This document shows positions 1 to 6,798 of a DNA stretch of 10,887 bases, one piece after another. Source of the stretch: an uncultured Clostridia bacterium (lineage in GTDB: Bacteria; Bacillota; Clostridia; Lachnospirales; CAG-274); the NCBI GenBank assembly GCA_947629215.1, contig CANRCU010000053.1, positions 1 to 10,887 of the forward strand, in the 5' to 3' direction. Each line of letters starts with the position of its first letter. Position 1 is the stretch's first letter. Under the pieces are notes generated by a model. The model was given only the letters and a program-made list of their open reading frames with translations, did no database searches and was not told the DNA's origin. Position numbers and translations under genes: made by a program.

Positions 1-1176
1 TCGGGCAAGGCACTTGCTTGCAGCGGCTCGACGGTAACAACTACAAAACCGGCATCAAACAATGCTCAGTATTGGGTCATCTCTTCCGTTAAAACAGATG
101 CAAACGGCGATGCGCTCAACTATAAGATAGTAAGCTATGCCGACCAGAGCAAGGCGCTCACACTTTCGGGCAGCAATTATGTACTCAGCGGTTACAACGG
201 CTCATCATCTCAGTGCTTCCGCTTTAACGCGCACGGCGCAGAGGGCTTTGCAGGCTACTCAAAGAATATGAACGGTCAGGAGAAAGCAAGCGTAACGGGC
301 GGCGTTCTCGGTCAGGTAGTATATGTATCGAATATTTCGGACCTTCAGAAATATGCGGCAGGTTCAACTGCTTACACAATAGTTTTAGGCAATATCTACC
401 AGTCGTCGCTTACAAAAGTAAATGTAGGCAAAAACAAGACCTTTATAGGCAAGTTCGGCAGCGGTACACTTACAAACGTACACTTCAGATGCATCAGCAG
501 CTCGGGCAACGTTATCTTTAAGAACGTTATCTTCAAGCATGATGCAGATAAGAACGAAAACGACGATATACAGATGTATATTTCGGACGGCAACAACTTC
601 TGGGTTGACCACTGCACATTCGTAGGTCACAGCTCAAAGACCGAAACGGACGTTGACAAACACCTTTATGTAGGCCTTAAAGCAGACTTCGTTTCCGTAA
701 CGGGCAGCTACTTCGGCGGTCATAAGTACGGTCTTATACTCGGCTATCCCCAGGAGGACGGCGCAGGCAAATACAGCGGTTATCCGCGTATGACAATAGC
801 AAACAACTACTTCTACAACAACTACACAAGAGCGCCGGGTCTTATGCGTTACGGTTATTTCCACTGCTACAATAACTATGTATACGGTTTCAACCTTGGC
901 TATACACCTTATACGGGCTGCAATATCTATTCCGAAAAGAATTATTTCGAAGCAGGTCAGTATGCAGGCAGAGTTGTTGACGATAAGGGCGTTGGCGCAT
1001 TCACAGACAACGGCTCGGTAGTTACATCATCGGTAACTAATCTTTCGACAAAGGGTACTTCATGGAGACCTTCGTCAAACTACGGCTACGCTACAAGAAG
1101 TCCTCAGGACGCTAAGCAATGGGTTCAGAACAATGCAGGCGCACAGGGTTCAAAGATAGTTTATGCAATAGACTGA
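1..1176 (+). CDS. Pectate lyase (PL1 family) with ricin-type carbohydrate-binding segment, 5' partial
   Basis: Extracellular pectin-degrading enzyme: beta-elimination of polygalacturonate, normally calcium dependent. The reading frame is open from the first base of the window, so the N-terminus and any signal peptide lie upstream; an ATG at 268 is internal. Window codons 1 to about 85 look like the end of a ricin-type beta-trefoil / CBM13 segment (QYWVIS, then ALTLSG, then QCFRF). The rest is a right-handed beta-helix lyase. WVDHCTF (from nt 601) matches the conserved WIDH-type motif. TRAPGLMR (nt 826-849) matches the RxPxxR signature that carries the catalytic arginine. The segment between them, ADFVSVTGSYF followed by GHKYGLILGYPQED, fits the usual calcium-site neighbourhood. 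There is no dockerin or sorting signal at the C-terminus, which ends YAID. The gene is closed by its own terminator and is probably functionally unrelated to the downstream genes. Confidence 0.93.
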   Translation, partial: SGKALACSGSTVTTTKPASNNAQYWVISSVKTDANGDALNYKIVSYADQSKALTLSGSNYVLSGYNGSSSQCFRFNAHGAEGFAGYSKNMNGQEKASVTGGVLGQVVYVSNISDLQKYAAGSTAYTIVLGNIYQSSLTKVNVGKNKTFIGKFGSGTLTNVHFRCISSSGNVIFKNVIFKHDADKNENDDIQMYISDGNNFWVDHCTFVGHSSKTETDVDKHLYVGLKADFVSVTGSYFGGHKYGLILGYPQEDGAGKYSGYPRMTIANNYFYNNYTRAPGLMRYGYFHCYNNYVYGFNLGYTPYTGCNIYSEKNYFEAGQYAGRVVDDKGVGAFTDNGSVVTSSVTNLSTKGTSWRPSSNYGYATRSPQDAKQWVQNNAGAQGSKIVYAID

Positions 1177-1222
1177 CGGTAAAACAGGGTTTTCTCCGTA
1201 AATAAAATAACATAAACATGAC

Positions 1223-1268
1223 AAAGCTGCTGCAAATAGCCAAACGGCTGTTTGCGGCAGCTTTTTTT
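1223..1268 (+). terminator. Strong intrinsic terminator after the pectate lyase gene
   Basis: The arms 1223-1241 and 1246-1264 pair along 19 positions (two are G-U pairs) around an AAAC loop (1242-1245). The right arm runs directly into seven T residues (1262-1268). This should end the lyase transcript 47 nt after its stop codon and isolate it from the downstream genes. Confidence 0.93.
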
Positions 1269-1283
1269 ATTGATTGTGTAAGA

Positions 1284-1318
1284 CCCCTACCCAAATTTAT
1301 GTTTTAAGGTAATATAAT
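1284..1318 (+). promoter_or_regulatory. Candidate activator-type promoter of the YbjN-domain gene (CCCCTACC-N21-TATAAT)
   Basis: A perfect TATAAT lies at 1313-1318. No TTGACA-like hexamer occurs 16-18 bp upstream; that position is instead covered by CCCCTACC (1284-1291), 21 bp before the -10. The same 8-mer sits exactly 21 bp before another perfect TATAAT in front of the phosphatase gene at 6019-6053. A missing -35 box replaced by a conserved element suggests activation by a bound regulator (inference). An alternative -10, TGTTATAAG, lies at 1322-1330. Confidence 0.5.
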
Positions 1319-1331
1319 TTATGTTATAAGG
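1294..1331 (+). repeat. Two 16-bp direct repeats, 22 bp apart
   Basis: AATTTATGTTTTAAGG (1294-1309) and AATTTATGTTATAAGG (1316-1331) differ at one base. Their start-to-start distance is 22 bp, about two turns of the DNA helix, and the TATAAT at 1313-1318 overlaps the start of the second copy. The arrangement is typical of tandem binding sites for a dimeric or cooperative regulator, although the segment is AT-rich. A related AATTTGTATGTTATAA occurs at 6037-6052 in the phosphatase promoter. Confidence 0.55.
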
Positions 1332-1427
1332 ATTTGTTAAAAAGAAAAGCGCCTATGGTGATTCTGTGAAACAAAAATTCACTGTCGGCGAAAAGGTAAA
1401 TTTTTAGCAAAACAAAATACAGCAGCG

Positions 1428-1464
1428 ACCGCCCGACACAAAGGCTTTGTCGTGAAACGGCGGT
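1428..1464 (+). promoter_or_regulatory. Leader stem-loop upstream of the YbjN-domain gene
   Basis: ACCGCC (1428-1433) pairs with GGCGGT (1459-1464), and directly inside it CGACA (1434-1438) pairs with TGTCG (1448-1452) around a 9-nt loop. Six unpaired bases (1453-1458) form a one-sided bulge. No T-tract follows, so this is not a terminator. An upstream segment, TGTCGGCG (1383-1390), can pair with 1430-1438 with one bulged C and would break this hairpin. Confidence 0.45.
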
Positions 1465-1505
1465 TATGAGCGTACGGTAATACAATTAACAGAAAGGGGT
1501 ATATT

Positions 1506-2219
1506 ATGAAAAAATACAATTATTCCGAAAGCATAGCAAATGCAATAAATAACTATCTTACAGACGAAAAATGGCACTTTGATTTTAACGAACAGCTTGG
1601 CGTATTCAACTTTGGATTATATATCAGCGGTATAATAAAAAAAATAGACTTCATTATTGATGTAAATGAAGATTACTATACTGTTTATGCTATTTGTCCG
1701 GTTGGTGTCGACGAAAATGACGAAGAGGCTAAGGCGAGGATGGCTGAGTATATCTGCCGTGTTAATTACAGAATAAAAAACGGTTTGTTTGAGCTTGATA
1801 TGGATGACGGCGAGATCCGTTTCAGAAATTTTGTGGATTGCGAGGATGTTGTACTCACATCGGATATTGTTAAAAACAGTATTGCATGTCCTGCCGTAAT
1901 GTTTAAACATTACAGCTCGGGTATTGCGGATATGATATTCGGTAAAGCCAAAGCCTCGGACGCTGTTGAACTGTCCGAAAAACCCAAACGAAATATAGGG
2001 GATATTTTAAATACAGCATTGATGCTGGAGGAGGACAAAGAGGACGGTGACGTGGTTGCAAGGCTGAGAGAAATGGCGGAAGATGAAGACGAGCTGAAAG
2101 AGGAACTCTACGAGCTGATAGATATTTTGGACGATCACGATGAAGCCGATGATGACAATGAAACAGAAATAGCGTTCAAAACAGATCTGTTCGGGAAGAA
2201 AGCGGAGGGAGAACAATGA
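1506..2219 (+). CDS. YbjN-domain protein with acidic C-terminal tail
   Basis: A 237-residue soluble protein with no signal peptide or membrane segment. Residues about 10-147 fit the YbjN family, a small alpha/beta fold related to type III secretion chaperones. The family features visible are the central VNYRIKNGLFELDMDDGEIR stretch (residues 86-105), a following VDCEDV, and an end helix with VMFKHYSSGIADMIFG. From about residue 174 the protein becomes a very acidic helical tail rich in Asp and Glu, which may be a protein-binding or charged chaperone-like arm (inference). The start is fixed by AGAAAGGGG six bases upstream. The stop overlaps the ATG of a 41-codon ORF. The molecular role of YbjN proteins is poorly known. 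Its place upstream of the repeat protein and the kinase/phosphatase pair suggests an adaptor or chaperone role, but it has its own promoter, so the link is only contextual. Confidence 0.75.
   Translation: MKKYNYSESIANAINNYLTDEKWHFDFNEQLGVFNFGLYISGIIKKIDFIIDVNEDYYTVYAICPVGVDENDEEAKARMAEYICRVNYRIKNGLFELDMDDGEIRFRNFVDCEDVVLTSDIVKNSIACPAVMFKHYSSGIADMIFGKAKASDAVELSEKPKRNIGDILNTALMLEEDKEDGDVVARLREMAEDEDELKEELYELIDILDDHDEADDDNETEIAFKTDLFGKKAEGEQ
2203..2209 (+). promoter_or_regulatory. Ribosome binding site for the 41-codon ORF
   Basis: GGAGGGA lies six bases before the ATG at 2216, inside the last codons of the YbjN-domain gene. A strong Shine-Dalgarno sequence exactly at this place is the main reason to think the overlapping short ORF is translated. 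Confidence 0.5.
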
Positions 2220-2341
2220 TCGACCTGTTATATTCGTATTACGGCACAATACGGCAAGCATCCGCCGAGCCTAAAATGAGGGTCGGTAAAAATAAGTTTT
2301 TATATGGGGGAGATTATAATGACGGCATGAGTTTTGCTTGA
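2216..2341 (+). CDS. Small ORF overlapping the YbjN-domain gene (ATGA), unknown function
   Basis: The ATG at 2216 shares the ATGA junction with the stop of the YbjN-domain gene and has a good GGAGGGA site before it, a layout typical of translational coupling. The 41-residue product begins MIDLLYSYYGTIRQ and ends GGDYNDGMSFA. It has no membrane segment, and I do not recognise it. It could be a genuine small protein, or the 5' remnant of a longer second gene of the operon lost when the downstream region was rearranged. Its stop codon overlaps the -35 box of the promoter for the next gene, which fits a truncated reading frame sitting on a newer junction. Confidence 0.4.
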   Translation: MIDLLYSYYGTIRQASAEPKMRVGKNKFLYGGDYNDGMSFA

Positions 2342-2366
2342 TAAATTACCGGAAAAAGTGTATAAT
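2338..2366 (+). promoter_or_regulatory. Sigma-A promoter of the 1162-residue repeat protein gene
   Basis: TTGATA (2338-2343), a 17-bp spacer and TATAAT (2361-2366) make a nearly ideal vegetative promoter. Transcription would start near 2373 and leave a leader of about 150 nt before the ATG at 2527. Unlike the promoters at 1284 and 6019, it has a proper -35 box and lacks the CCCCTACC element. Confidence 0.78.
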
Positions 2367-2526
2367 TATGTCATATAATAAAATATACAGCAGGAGTACA
2401 AAGTCTGCGGTGATGGGAAATATGCATCCTTTGTTAAAAGGACAGGCTGTCGATCACACAGCCGACATATGGCATAGGCGGTATACGGTACTGTCAAAAC
2501 CCATTGTTTAAGAGGGGGTCTTTATT
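2367..2526 (+). other. Leader of the repeat-protein gene
   Basis: Roughly 150 nt of untranslated leader. The only obvious structure is a six-base-pair stem, GGCTGT (2445-2450) with ACAGCC (2458-2463), around a 7-nt loop and without a T-tract. The ribosome binding site is AGAGGGGG at 2511-2518, eight bases before the ATG. A 47-codon open frame at 2368-2511 has no ribosome binding site and starts before the expected transcript start, so I do not count it as a gene. Confidence 0.5.
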
Positions 2527-5500
2527 ATGGAAATGAGTTATTATAATTATACTCTCAATATGAAAAACTTATTTGAAGATGAGCTTCAGAGCATGGTAAA
2601 CTACTATTGCAGAGAAGACTTTGAAGTTGCCCTGAATAATGTGCTGGAAGCAAAAGAGGATAACATAATTTTTGAAAGAAAAAAATTGAAAGAATTGTGC
2701 GACGCAAGGGGCATGGATATTGAGATGCTTATAAAGGACAAAACTTTGCTGAACAATATTCCTACACGTATAGAGTTAAAAGATAATATTTTACAGGGCT
2801 TTTACGATATGTGCAAGGCTGCGCCCGATACCATAGGTTTTATGGAAAGGCTTGTACGCAGACTGGCGCCCGAATACGGCAGCGATACATTGAGGGCAGC
2901 CATACTCAAAAAATTTTTGATCGGCTCGGATAAAAAAATAGGACCTTTCAGAACAGATGGCATAATAAAATTGGGCGAGGCAAAATTAAGCGACTCCGAA
3001 CGCAAAGAATATGCTGCCATGTCAAAACCCGAGAAGAGGCAGTTGCTCGTTTCAAAGATAGACGACTTGATTTTTAAAACACTTAAAGGTGCCGACCATA
3101 TTAATTTTATAGCGGATCGTCTGACGGAATATAAAAATGACAGCGGTATTTTGTTTGACGAGCTGCTGCTTGACGAAAAGACGCAAAACGGACTGAACGA
3201 GTTCCTTGATAAATACGGTCTGAACGAAGAAGGACTTTCCTGTGTCGATAAGGTGCTTAAAATATCCGGGGCTGTTAAGGACAGCACGATACCGAATGCG
3301 GAAGAAATACCGCAAGAGTTGATAGACGCCATAGACGATGCTCTTTTTAAACAGCTTAAAAATATAGACATATACAACCGTGTTTGTTTTATAGAGAAAC
3401 ATCTTATCAAATATAAGGAGGACAGCAATATATGGTTTGTTGATTTATGGCTTGACGAAAACACGCAAGACGGGCTGAATAAACTTCTGGACAAATATGA
3501 GATGAACAAAGAAGGGCTTTCTTCGGTCGATAAGGTGCTTGAATTATTTAATGCAATTCAAAATAATGAGATACCGAATGTGGAGGAAATACCCAAAGAG
3601 TTGATCGATGATATAGAAGGCGATCTTTTCAGACAGCTCAAAAACATAGACATATACAATCGTATTGCTCTTATAGCAGACTGCCTGACGGAACATAAAA
3701 ATGGCATTTTGTTCGATGCTCTGACTCTTGAGGAGCTGAAAAATAATGTAATGCCAAAGGCGGAAGAAATACCGCGTGAGTTGCTTGACGCTATAGACGA
3801 TGCTCTCTGCAACCGACTTGAAGACATGGACATATACGAGCGCATTTATTTTTTGGCAAAGCATCTGATGAAATATAAAGACGCCGGCGTTATATCGTCA
3901 AAGACGCAAGACAGGTTAAATGAGCTGATGGATAAATATGCGCTTAACAAGAGAAAACTTTCCCCTGTCGGCAAGGTGTTTAAAATATTTGAAGCTGTTC
4001 AAAATAATGTAATACCGAATAAAAAGGAAATACCCCGGGAGTTGATAGACGAAATAGACGGCGTTCTTTGCGAACGGCTTAAAGATATAAGCATATACGA
4101 ACGTATTGCTCTTATGGCAGACTGTCTGACGGAAAGTAAAGAGGACATCGAGATCCCGTTTGATGATTTAACTCTTGACAAAAGGATGCAGACCAGGCTG
4201 AATAATATTTTAAATAAATATGAGCTGAACGAAGAAGGGCTTTCCTCTGCCGATAAGGTACTCAGGATATTTGAAGCTCTCGGAAATAATGTAATACCAA
4301 GGGCGGAAGAAATCTCTCGGGAACTGCTCGAAACGATAGAAGGCGACCTTAGCAAACGGCTCAAAAATATATACGAGCAGAAAGTTTCCCAAAGATACGA
4401 CAGTCTTTCGGATGCCTATAAGCAGGCAAAACCCGACCAAAGGTCAGACAGCTTGTTATATGCCTATAAGCAGACAAGAAAAGCAAGAACAGACGAGATA
4501 AAAGAATCCGGACCAAAACTTGATTATTCGTTGCTGGAGATGTGTCATAACCTTGCCAACGGCAATTTTAAAAAGGGTTCCAAAACGAGGATGTATCTTT
4601 ATTATTTTGCCTTTATGTTCAATATGACTTTTTCGATAAACGAATATGATGAATGTGATGAAGAAACGGACATTGTGAAAAACCTTTTCCACGATTATTA
4701 TAATGATAATATTTTGAGATTTTTCAATGGTATGTATACGGATTCGGAAAGCGAAGCCTATGCGGAAAAAATGCCAACGGGTGAAGGTATAAATTACAAA
4801 AACTTTGCCGAGGCTATTTATATTTATTATCTGAATAAAGGAAAGACCGATCGTGTAAACGGCAAGAACAGTGTAATGCTTCCGGGTGAAAGAATAAACA
4901 AAGCCGAAAAACTTATAGATAACTGCGTCAAAACTGCCAAAAAAATGATAGAGGACGGTGAAATTGACATCAATAATACAGATGTTCAATATACCTATGT
5001 TTTTAAAAATAAAATGGCGGAAATGTTGGACAGGGATGAAGACAGCCTTCTTGATTATATAGTTCACAATTATCGCGTTGTAATACCGAATAATACCAAC
5101 GTGGGAAGGATTTACATAGATTCCGAAGAAATAACTGCTTTTGAATGGATAAGCAGCATTATGGAAGAAGTGAGCGATTATTATTACTTAGATGCAAATC
5201 TTCTTGACCTGCGTTGGAAAGATAATGACGAAGAGAGAAAAACAATAAGGAAAGATTTGTTATATTATACGGAAAATTTATATGATTGGGGTATAAAAGA
5301 ACTTCTGGCAAAAAAATTTTCCGATGATGAGGCTTTTTTGGATATTTTAAAGGCTCTTGACGAAAGAACGGCAGGGCGCAGAATGTATATAACTAAATCG
5401 GAAAGAATGAGAATACTTGTGCTGCTGCACATATTGGCTTCGCAAAGCAGCAGTGAAAAGCCTTTATCCGTAAAAGATGATATAAGAGAGGGTATGGACA

Positions 5501-6015
5501 AAGGCGGTGAAGTGTTTGCGGGAACAGAACTGCAAGATGCCGTTAAATTGCTCAGGGCTTTGGGATATGATGTAAAAAAAGTAAAAATGGATACATCCGG
5601 TGACGAAGGAGCAAAAGGACAAATCGTTAAATACGGATATTATCTCGATAACCGCAAATATGACGACAGCTTGCTGAATGAGCTTTTGACAAGTGTTTCG
5701 GGCAGATATATGAGCATTAACGATTCAAAGGAGGCTATGTTTACAAAACTGTTCAACAGATATTACAATACTCCCGGAAGGGCAACCAGAACGGATATGA
5801 TATTGTTCCATTTTTATAATTATATACTTTCGATAGATATAGAAAAAAACGGTATGTACTCATTCCCCGAATTGTTTGTCGATTATACGGAATCGATCGA
5901 TCCTATACTGGAATATGCACGCTATCAGCGCATAAGCCCCAAAAATATATTTGATATGTATATTGTAACGGCCTTGTATTTATATGTGCTTGATATGTAT
6001 TACCCGGAAAATTAA
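2527..6015 (+). CDS. Large helical protein with tandem repeats, unknown function
   Basis: A 1162-residue, highly charged protein predicted to be soluble, with no signal peptide or membrane segment; I recognise no catalytic motif. Three parts can be seen. The N-terminal helical part is residues 1-177. Residues 178-603 are five tandem repeats starting at residues 178, 269, 363, 423 and 510, with a partial sixth from 604. Each begins I(D/E)(D/G)xL, continues IYxRIxxxAxxLTExK, and ends NxVIPxAEEIPRELLDA. Residues about 620-650 carry a short duplication, YDSLSDAYKQ and SDSLLYAYKQ. The C-terminal part (665-1162) is rich in Tyr, Asn and Asp and opens LDYSLLEMCHNLANG. The start is supported by AGAGGGGG at 2511-2518. 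The repeats suggest an alpha-solenoid scaffold (inference). The PP2C and kinase genes follow on the same strand behind a separate promoter, so this protein could be their substrate, sensor or scaffold. Homologues would have to be found by profile search. Confidence 0.88.
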   Translation: MEMSYYNYTLNMKNLFEDELQSMVNYYCREDFEVALNNVLEAKEDNIIFERKKLKELCDARGMDIEMLIKDKTLLNNIPTRIELKDNILQGFYDMCKAAPDTIGFMERLVRRLAPEYGSDTLRAAILKKFLIGSDKKIGPFRTDGIIKLGEAKLSDSERKEYAAMSKPEKRQLLVSKIDDLIFKTLKGADHINFIADRLTEYKNDSGILFDELLLDEKTQNGLNEFLDKYGLNEEGLSCVDKVLKISGAVKDSTIPNAEEIPQELIDAIDDALFKQLKNIDIYNRVCFIEKHLIKYKEDSNIWFVDLWLDENTQDGLNKLLDKYEMNKEGLSSVDKVLELFNAIQNNEIPNVEEIPKELIDDIEGDLFRQLKNIDIYNRIALIADCLTEHKNGILFDALTLEELKNNVMPKAEEIPRELLDAIDDALCNRLEDMDIYERIYFLAKHLMKYKDAGVISSKTQDRLNELMDKYALNKRKLSPVGKVFKIFEAVQNNVIPNKKEIPRELIDEIDGVLCERLKDISIYERIALMADCLTESKEDIEIPFDDLTLDKRMQTRLNNILNKYELNEEGLSSADKVLRIFEALGNNVIPRAEEISRELLETIEGDLSKRLKNIYEQKVSQRYDSLSDAYKQAKPDQRSDSLLYAYKQTRKARTDEIKESGPKLDYSLLEMCHNLANGNFKKGSKTRMYLYYFAFMFNMTFSINEYDECDEETDIVKNLFHDYYNDNILRFFNGMYTDSESEAYAEKMPTGEGINYKNFAEAIYIYYLNKGKTDRVNGKNSVMLPGERINKAEKLIDNCVKTAKKMIEDGEIDINNTDVQYTYVFKNKMAEMLDRDEDSLLDYIVHNYRVVIPNNTNVGRIYIDSEEITAFEWISSIMEEVSDYYYLDANLLDLRWKDNDEERKTIRKDLLYYTENLYDWGIKELLAKKFSDDEAFLDILKALDERTAGRRMYITKSERMRILVLLHILASQSSSEKPLSVKDDIREGMDKGGEVFAGTELQDAVKLLRALGYDVKKVKMDTSGDEGAKGQIVKYGYYLDNRKYDDSLLNELLTSVSGRYMSINDSKEAMFTKLFNRYYNTPGRATRTDMILFHFYNYILSIDIEKNGMYSFPELFVDYTESIDPILEYARYQRISPKNIFDMYIVTALYLYVLDMYYPEN
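3058..4335 (+). repeat. Coding tandem repeat array, five units of about 60-94 codons
   Basis: Within the 1162-residue gene, units begin at nt 3058, 3331, 3613, 3793 and 4054, giving 91, 94, 60, 87 and 94 codons; a broken sixth unit starts at 4336. Similarity is visible in the DNA itself, for example around the unit junctions (ATACCG, GAAGAAATACC, GAGTTG, ATAGAC, CATATAC). The third unit lacks about 34 codons of the middle part in frame. Units 2 and 4 share IDDAL and KHLxKYK, while units 3 and 5 share I(E/D)G and ADCLTE. The array therefore looks like a duplicated two-unit block. Confidence 0.85.
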
Positions 6016-6018
6016 TAC

Positions 6019-6053
6019 CCCCTACCTTTTTATAAAAATTTGTATGTTATAAT
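6019..6053 (+). promoter_or_regulatory. Candidate regulated promoter of the phosphatase-kinase operon (CCCCTACC-N21-TATAAT)
   Basis: CCCCTACC (6019-6026) begins three bases after the stop of the repeat-protein gene. It is followed 21 bp later by a perfect, extended -10 (TGTTATAAT, 6045-6053). No -35 hexamer is present. The element and its spacing match the promoter zone at 1284-1318. No terminator separates it from the gene upstream, so read-through from the repeat-protein gene is also possible. Confidence 0.55.
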
Positions 6054-6085
6054 TGACCTGACAGCTGTTACTGCAAAAAATATAA

Positions 6086-6092
6086 AAAGGAG
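6086..6092 (+). promoter_or_regulatory. Ribosome binding site of the PP2C gene
   Basis: AAAGGAG ends eight bases before the ATG at 6101 and fixes that start. The transcript leader from the promoter at 6048-6053 would be only about 40 nt. Confidence 0.75.
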
Positions 6093-6100
6093 AAAAATTA

Positions 6101-6781
6101 ATGTTAATAGGCAAGTACAGTAAAACAGGAAGTTATCACAAAGCGTTGGAAGAAGAAAATCAGGATTATGTATGCAGTCTGGACAATGAAGAATTTACGG
6201 CAATAATGCTGGCAGACGGTGCAACAGCCTGTAAAAAAGGTCTGGACGGAGCAAGATTGGCTTGCGAGGCGGCGGCATATATGATAAATACGGAGGGCGC
6301 GGCTTTATTTGATTATCCTTACGGAAAATCAGCCTATCTTCTTACAGAAGAAATACTGTATAATCTGGAGTGCAGCAAAGACGAATCTGCCGATATTTCG
6401 GAATACGGGAGTACATTTATGCTTGCCATGCTGGAAAAGAAAACCGGCAGGGCGTTGCTTGTAAACCTTGGCGACGGAGCTGTTATTCTATCTGAAGAAA
6501 AAAAATTGTCGGTCGTTATGCCGCCTGTAAGGTACGGCAGAAACCCTTGTCTTACCACCACAAAGGGCGCTGACAGGGCAATGAATATAAAAACAGGGTA
6601 TTTGCATCTGAACGAAAAAATCGTTCTTTGTTCCGATGGTTTTTATGCCCGGCTTTGTGTGGAGGCAAGTAAAACGGGGAATGCGCAAAATTTTCTTGAA
6701 CAGTGTCTGGAAGGAAGAATTGCAGACGAAACCAATGCAGATGACAGCAGCTGCATTTCTCTTGTACGGGAAAGAAAATAA
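6101..6781 (+). CDS. PP2C-family Ser/Thr protein phosphatase
   Basis: A 226-residue cytosolic phosphatase, about the length of a minimal bacterial PP2C domain, with no membrane segment. It should remove phosphate from Ser/Thr residues using two metal ions. The PP2C motifs appear in order: ENQD (residues 19-22), LADGAT (37-42) giving the second metal aspartate, GSTF (103-106), NLGDGA (122-127) in place of the usual GDS, CSDG (177-180) and ADDSS (213-217). All four metal-ligand positions expected from the family (D22, D39, D179, D215) are present, so it is probably active. The usual DGxGG glycine pair is replaced by DGATACKKG. The gene ends 17 nt before the kinase-fusion gene, so the two are almost certainly co-transcribed. 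The likely role is to reverse phosphorylation by that kinase, acting on the kinase itself, the fused effector part or the repeat protein (inference). Confidence 0.88.
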   Translation: MLIGKYSKTGSYHKALEEENQDYVCSLDNEEFTAIMLADGATACKKGLDGARLACEAAAYMINTEGAALFDYPYGKSAYLLTEEILYNLECSKDESADISEYGSTFMLAMLEKKTGRALLVNLGDGAVILSEEKKLSVVMPPVRYGRNPCLTTTKGADRAMNIKTGYLHLNEKIVLCSDGFYARLCVEASKTGNAQNFLEQCLEGRIADETNADDSSCISLVRERK

Positions 6782-6790
6782 AAAGGAGGT
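6782..6790 (+). promoter_or_regulatory. Near-perfect ribosome binding site of the kinase-fusion gene
   Basis: AAAGGAGGT begins directly after the PP2C stop codon and ends eight bases before the ATG at 6799. It decides the start of the large open frame and points to efficient translation from the shared transcript. Confidence 0.88.
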
Positions 6791-6798
6791 ATTTATTT

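Larger units (their letters stand above)
1269..1505 (+). other. Gene-free stretch: promoter zone and structured leader of the YbjN-domain gene
   Basis: Between the terminator and the ATG at 1506 I see no credible ORF. The left part (1283-1331) holds a CCCCTACC element, a perfect TATAAT and two near-identical 16-bp direct repeats. The right part (about 1325-1505) would be a leader of roughly 180 nt with a clear stem-loop at 1428-1464 and a competing pairing partner at 1383-1390. The ribosome binding site is AGAAAGGGG at 1491-1499. No riboswitch class that I recognise is present. Confidence 0.6.

Noticed and set aside
1112..1294. 60-codon minus-strand frame across the lyase end and terminator
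   Set aside because: It runs through the terminator hairpin and the lyase 3' end and has no ribosome binding site, so it is a chance frame.
2325..2330. Extra TATAAT inside the 41-codon ORF
   Set aside because: No -35 box or CCCCTACC element stands at a suitable distance, and the TTGATA/TATAAT pair just downstream is far better.
2445..2463. Hairpin GGCTGT/ACAGCC as a terminator or attenuator
   Set aside because: It has only six base pairs and no T-tract, so it is too weak to call as a terminator.
2368..2511. 47-codon open frame in the leader of the repeat-protein gene, beginning MSYNKIYSRS
   Set aside because: It has no ribosome binding site, and its ATG lies before the expected transcription start of the promoter at 2338-2366, so that promoter could not express it from this start.
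2802..3509. 235-codon open frame on the minus strand
   Set aside because: It lies fully inside the repeat array of the plus-strand gene, is Ser/Leu-rich as expected for the complement of such coding, and recurs in each repeat unit. The plus frame is continuous with a proper start.
3058..4380. Possible CRISPR or non-coding tandem repeat
   Set aside because: The units are long (about 270 bp), diverged, in frame and without spacers, so they are coding domain repeats and not an array of short identical repeats.
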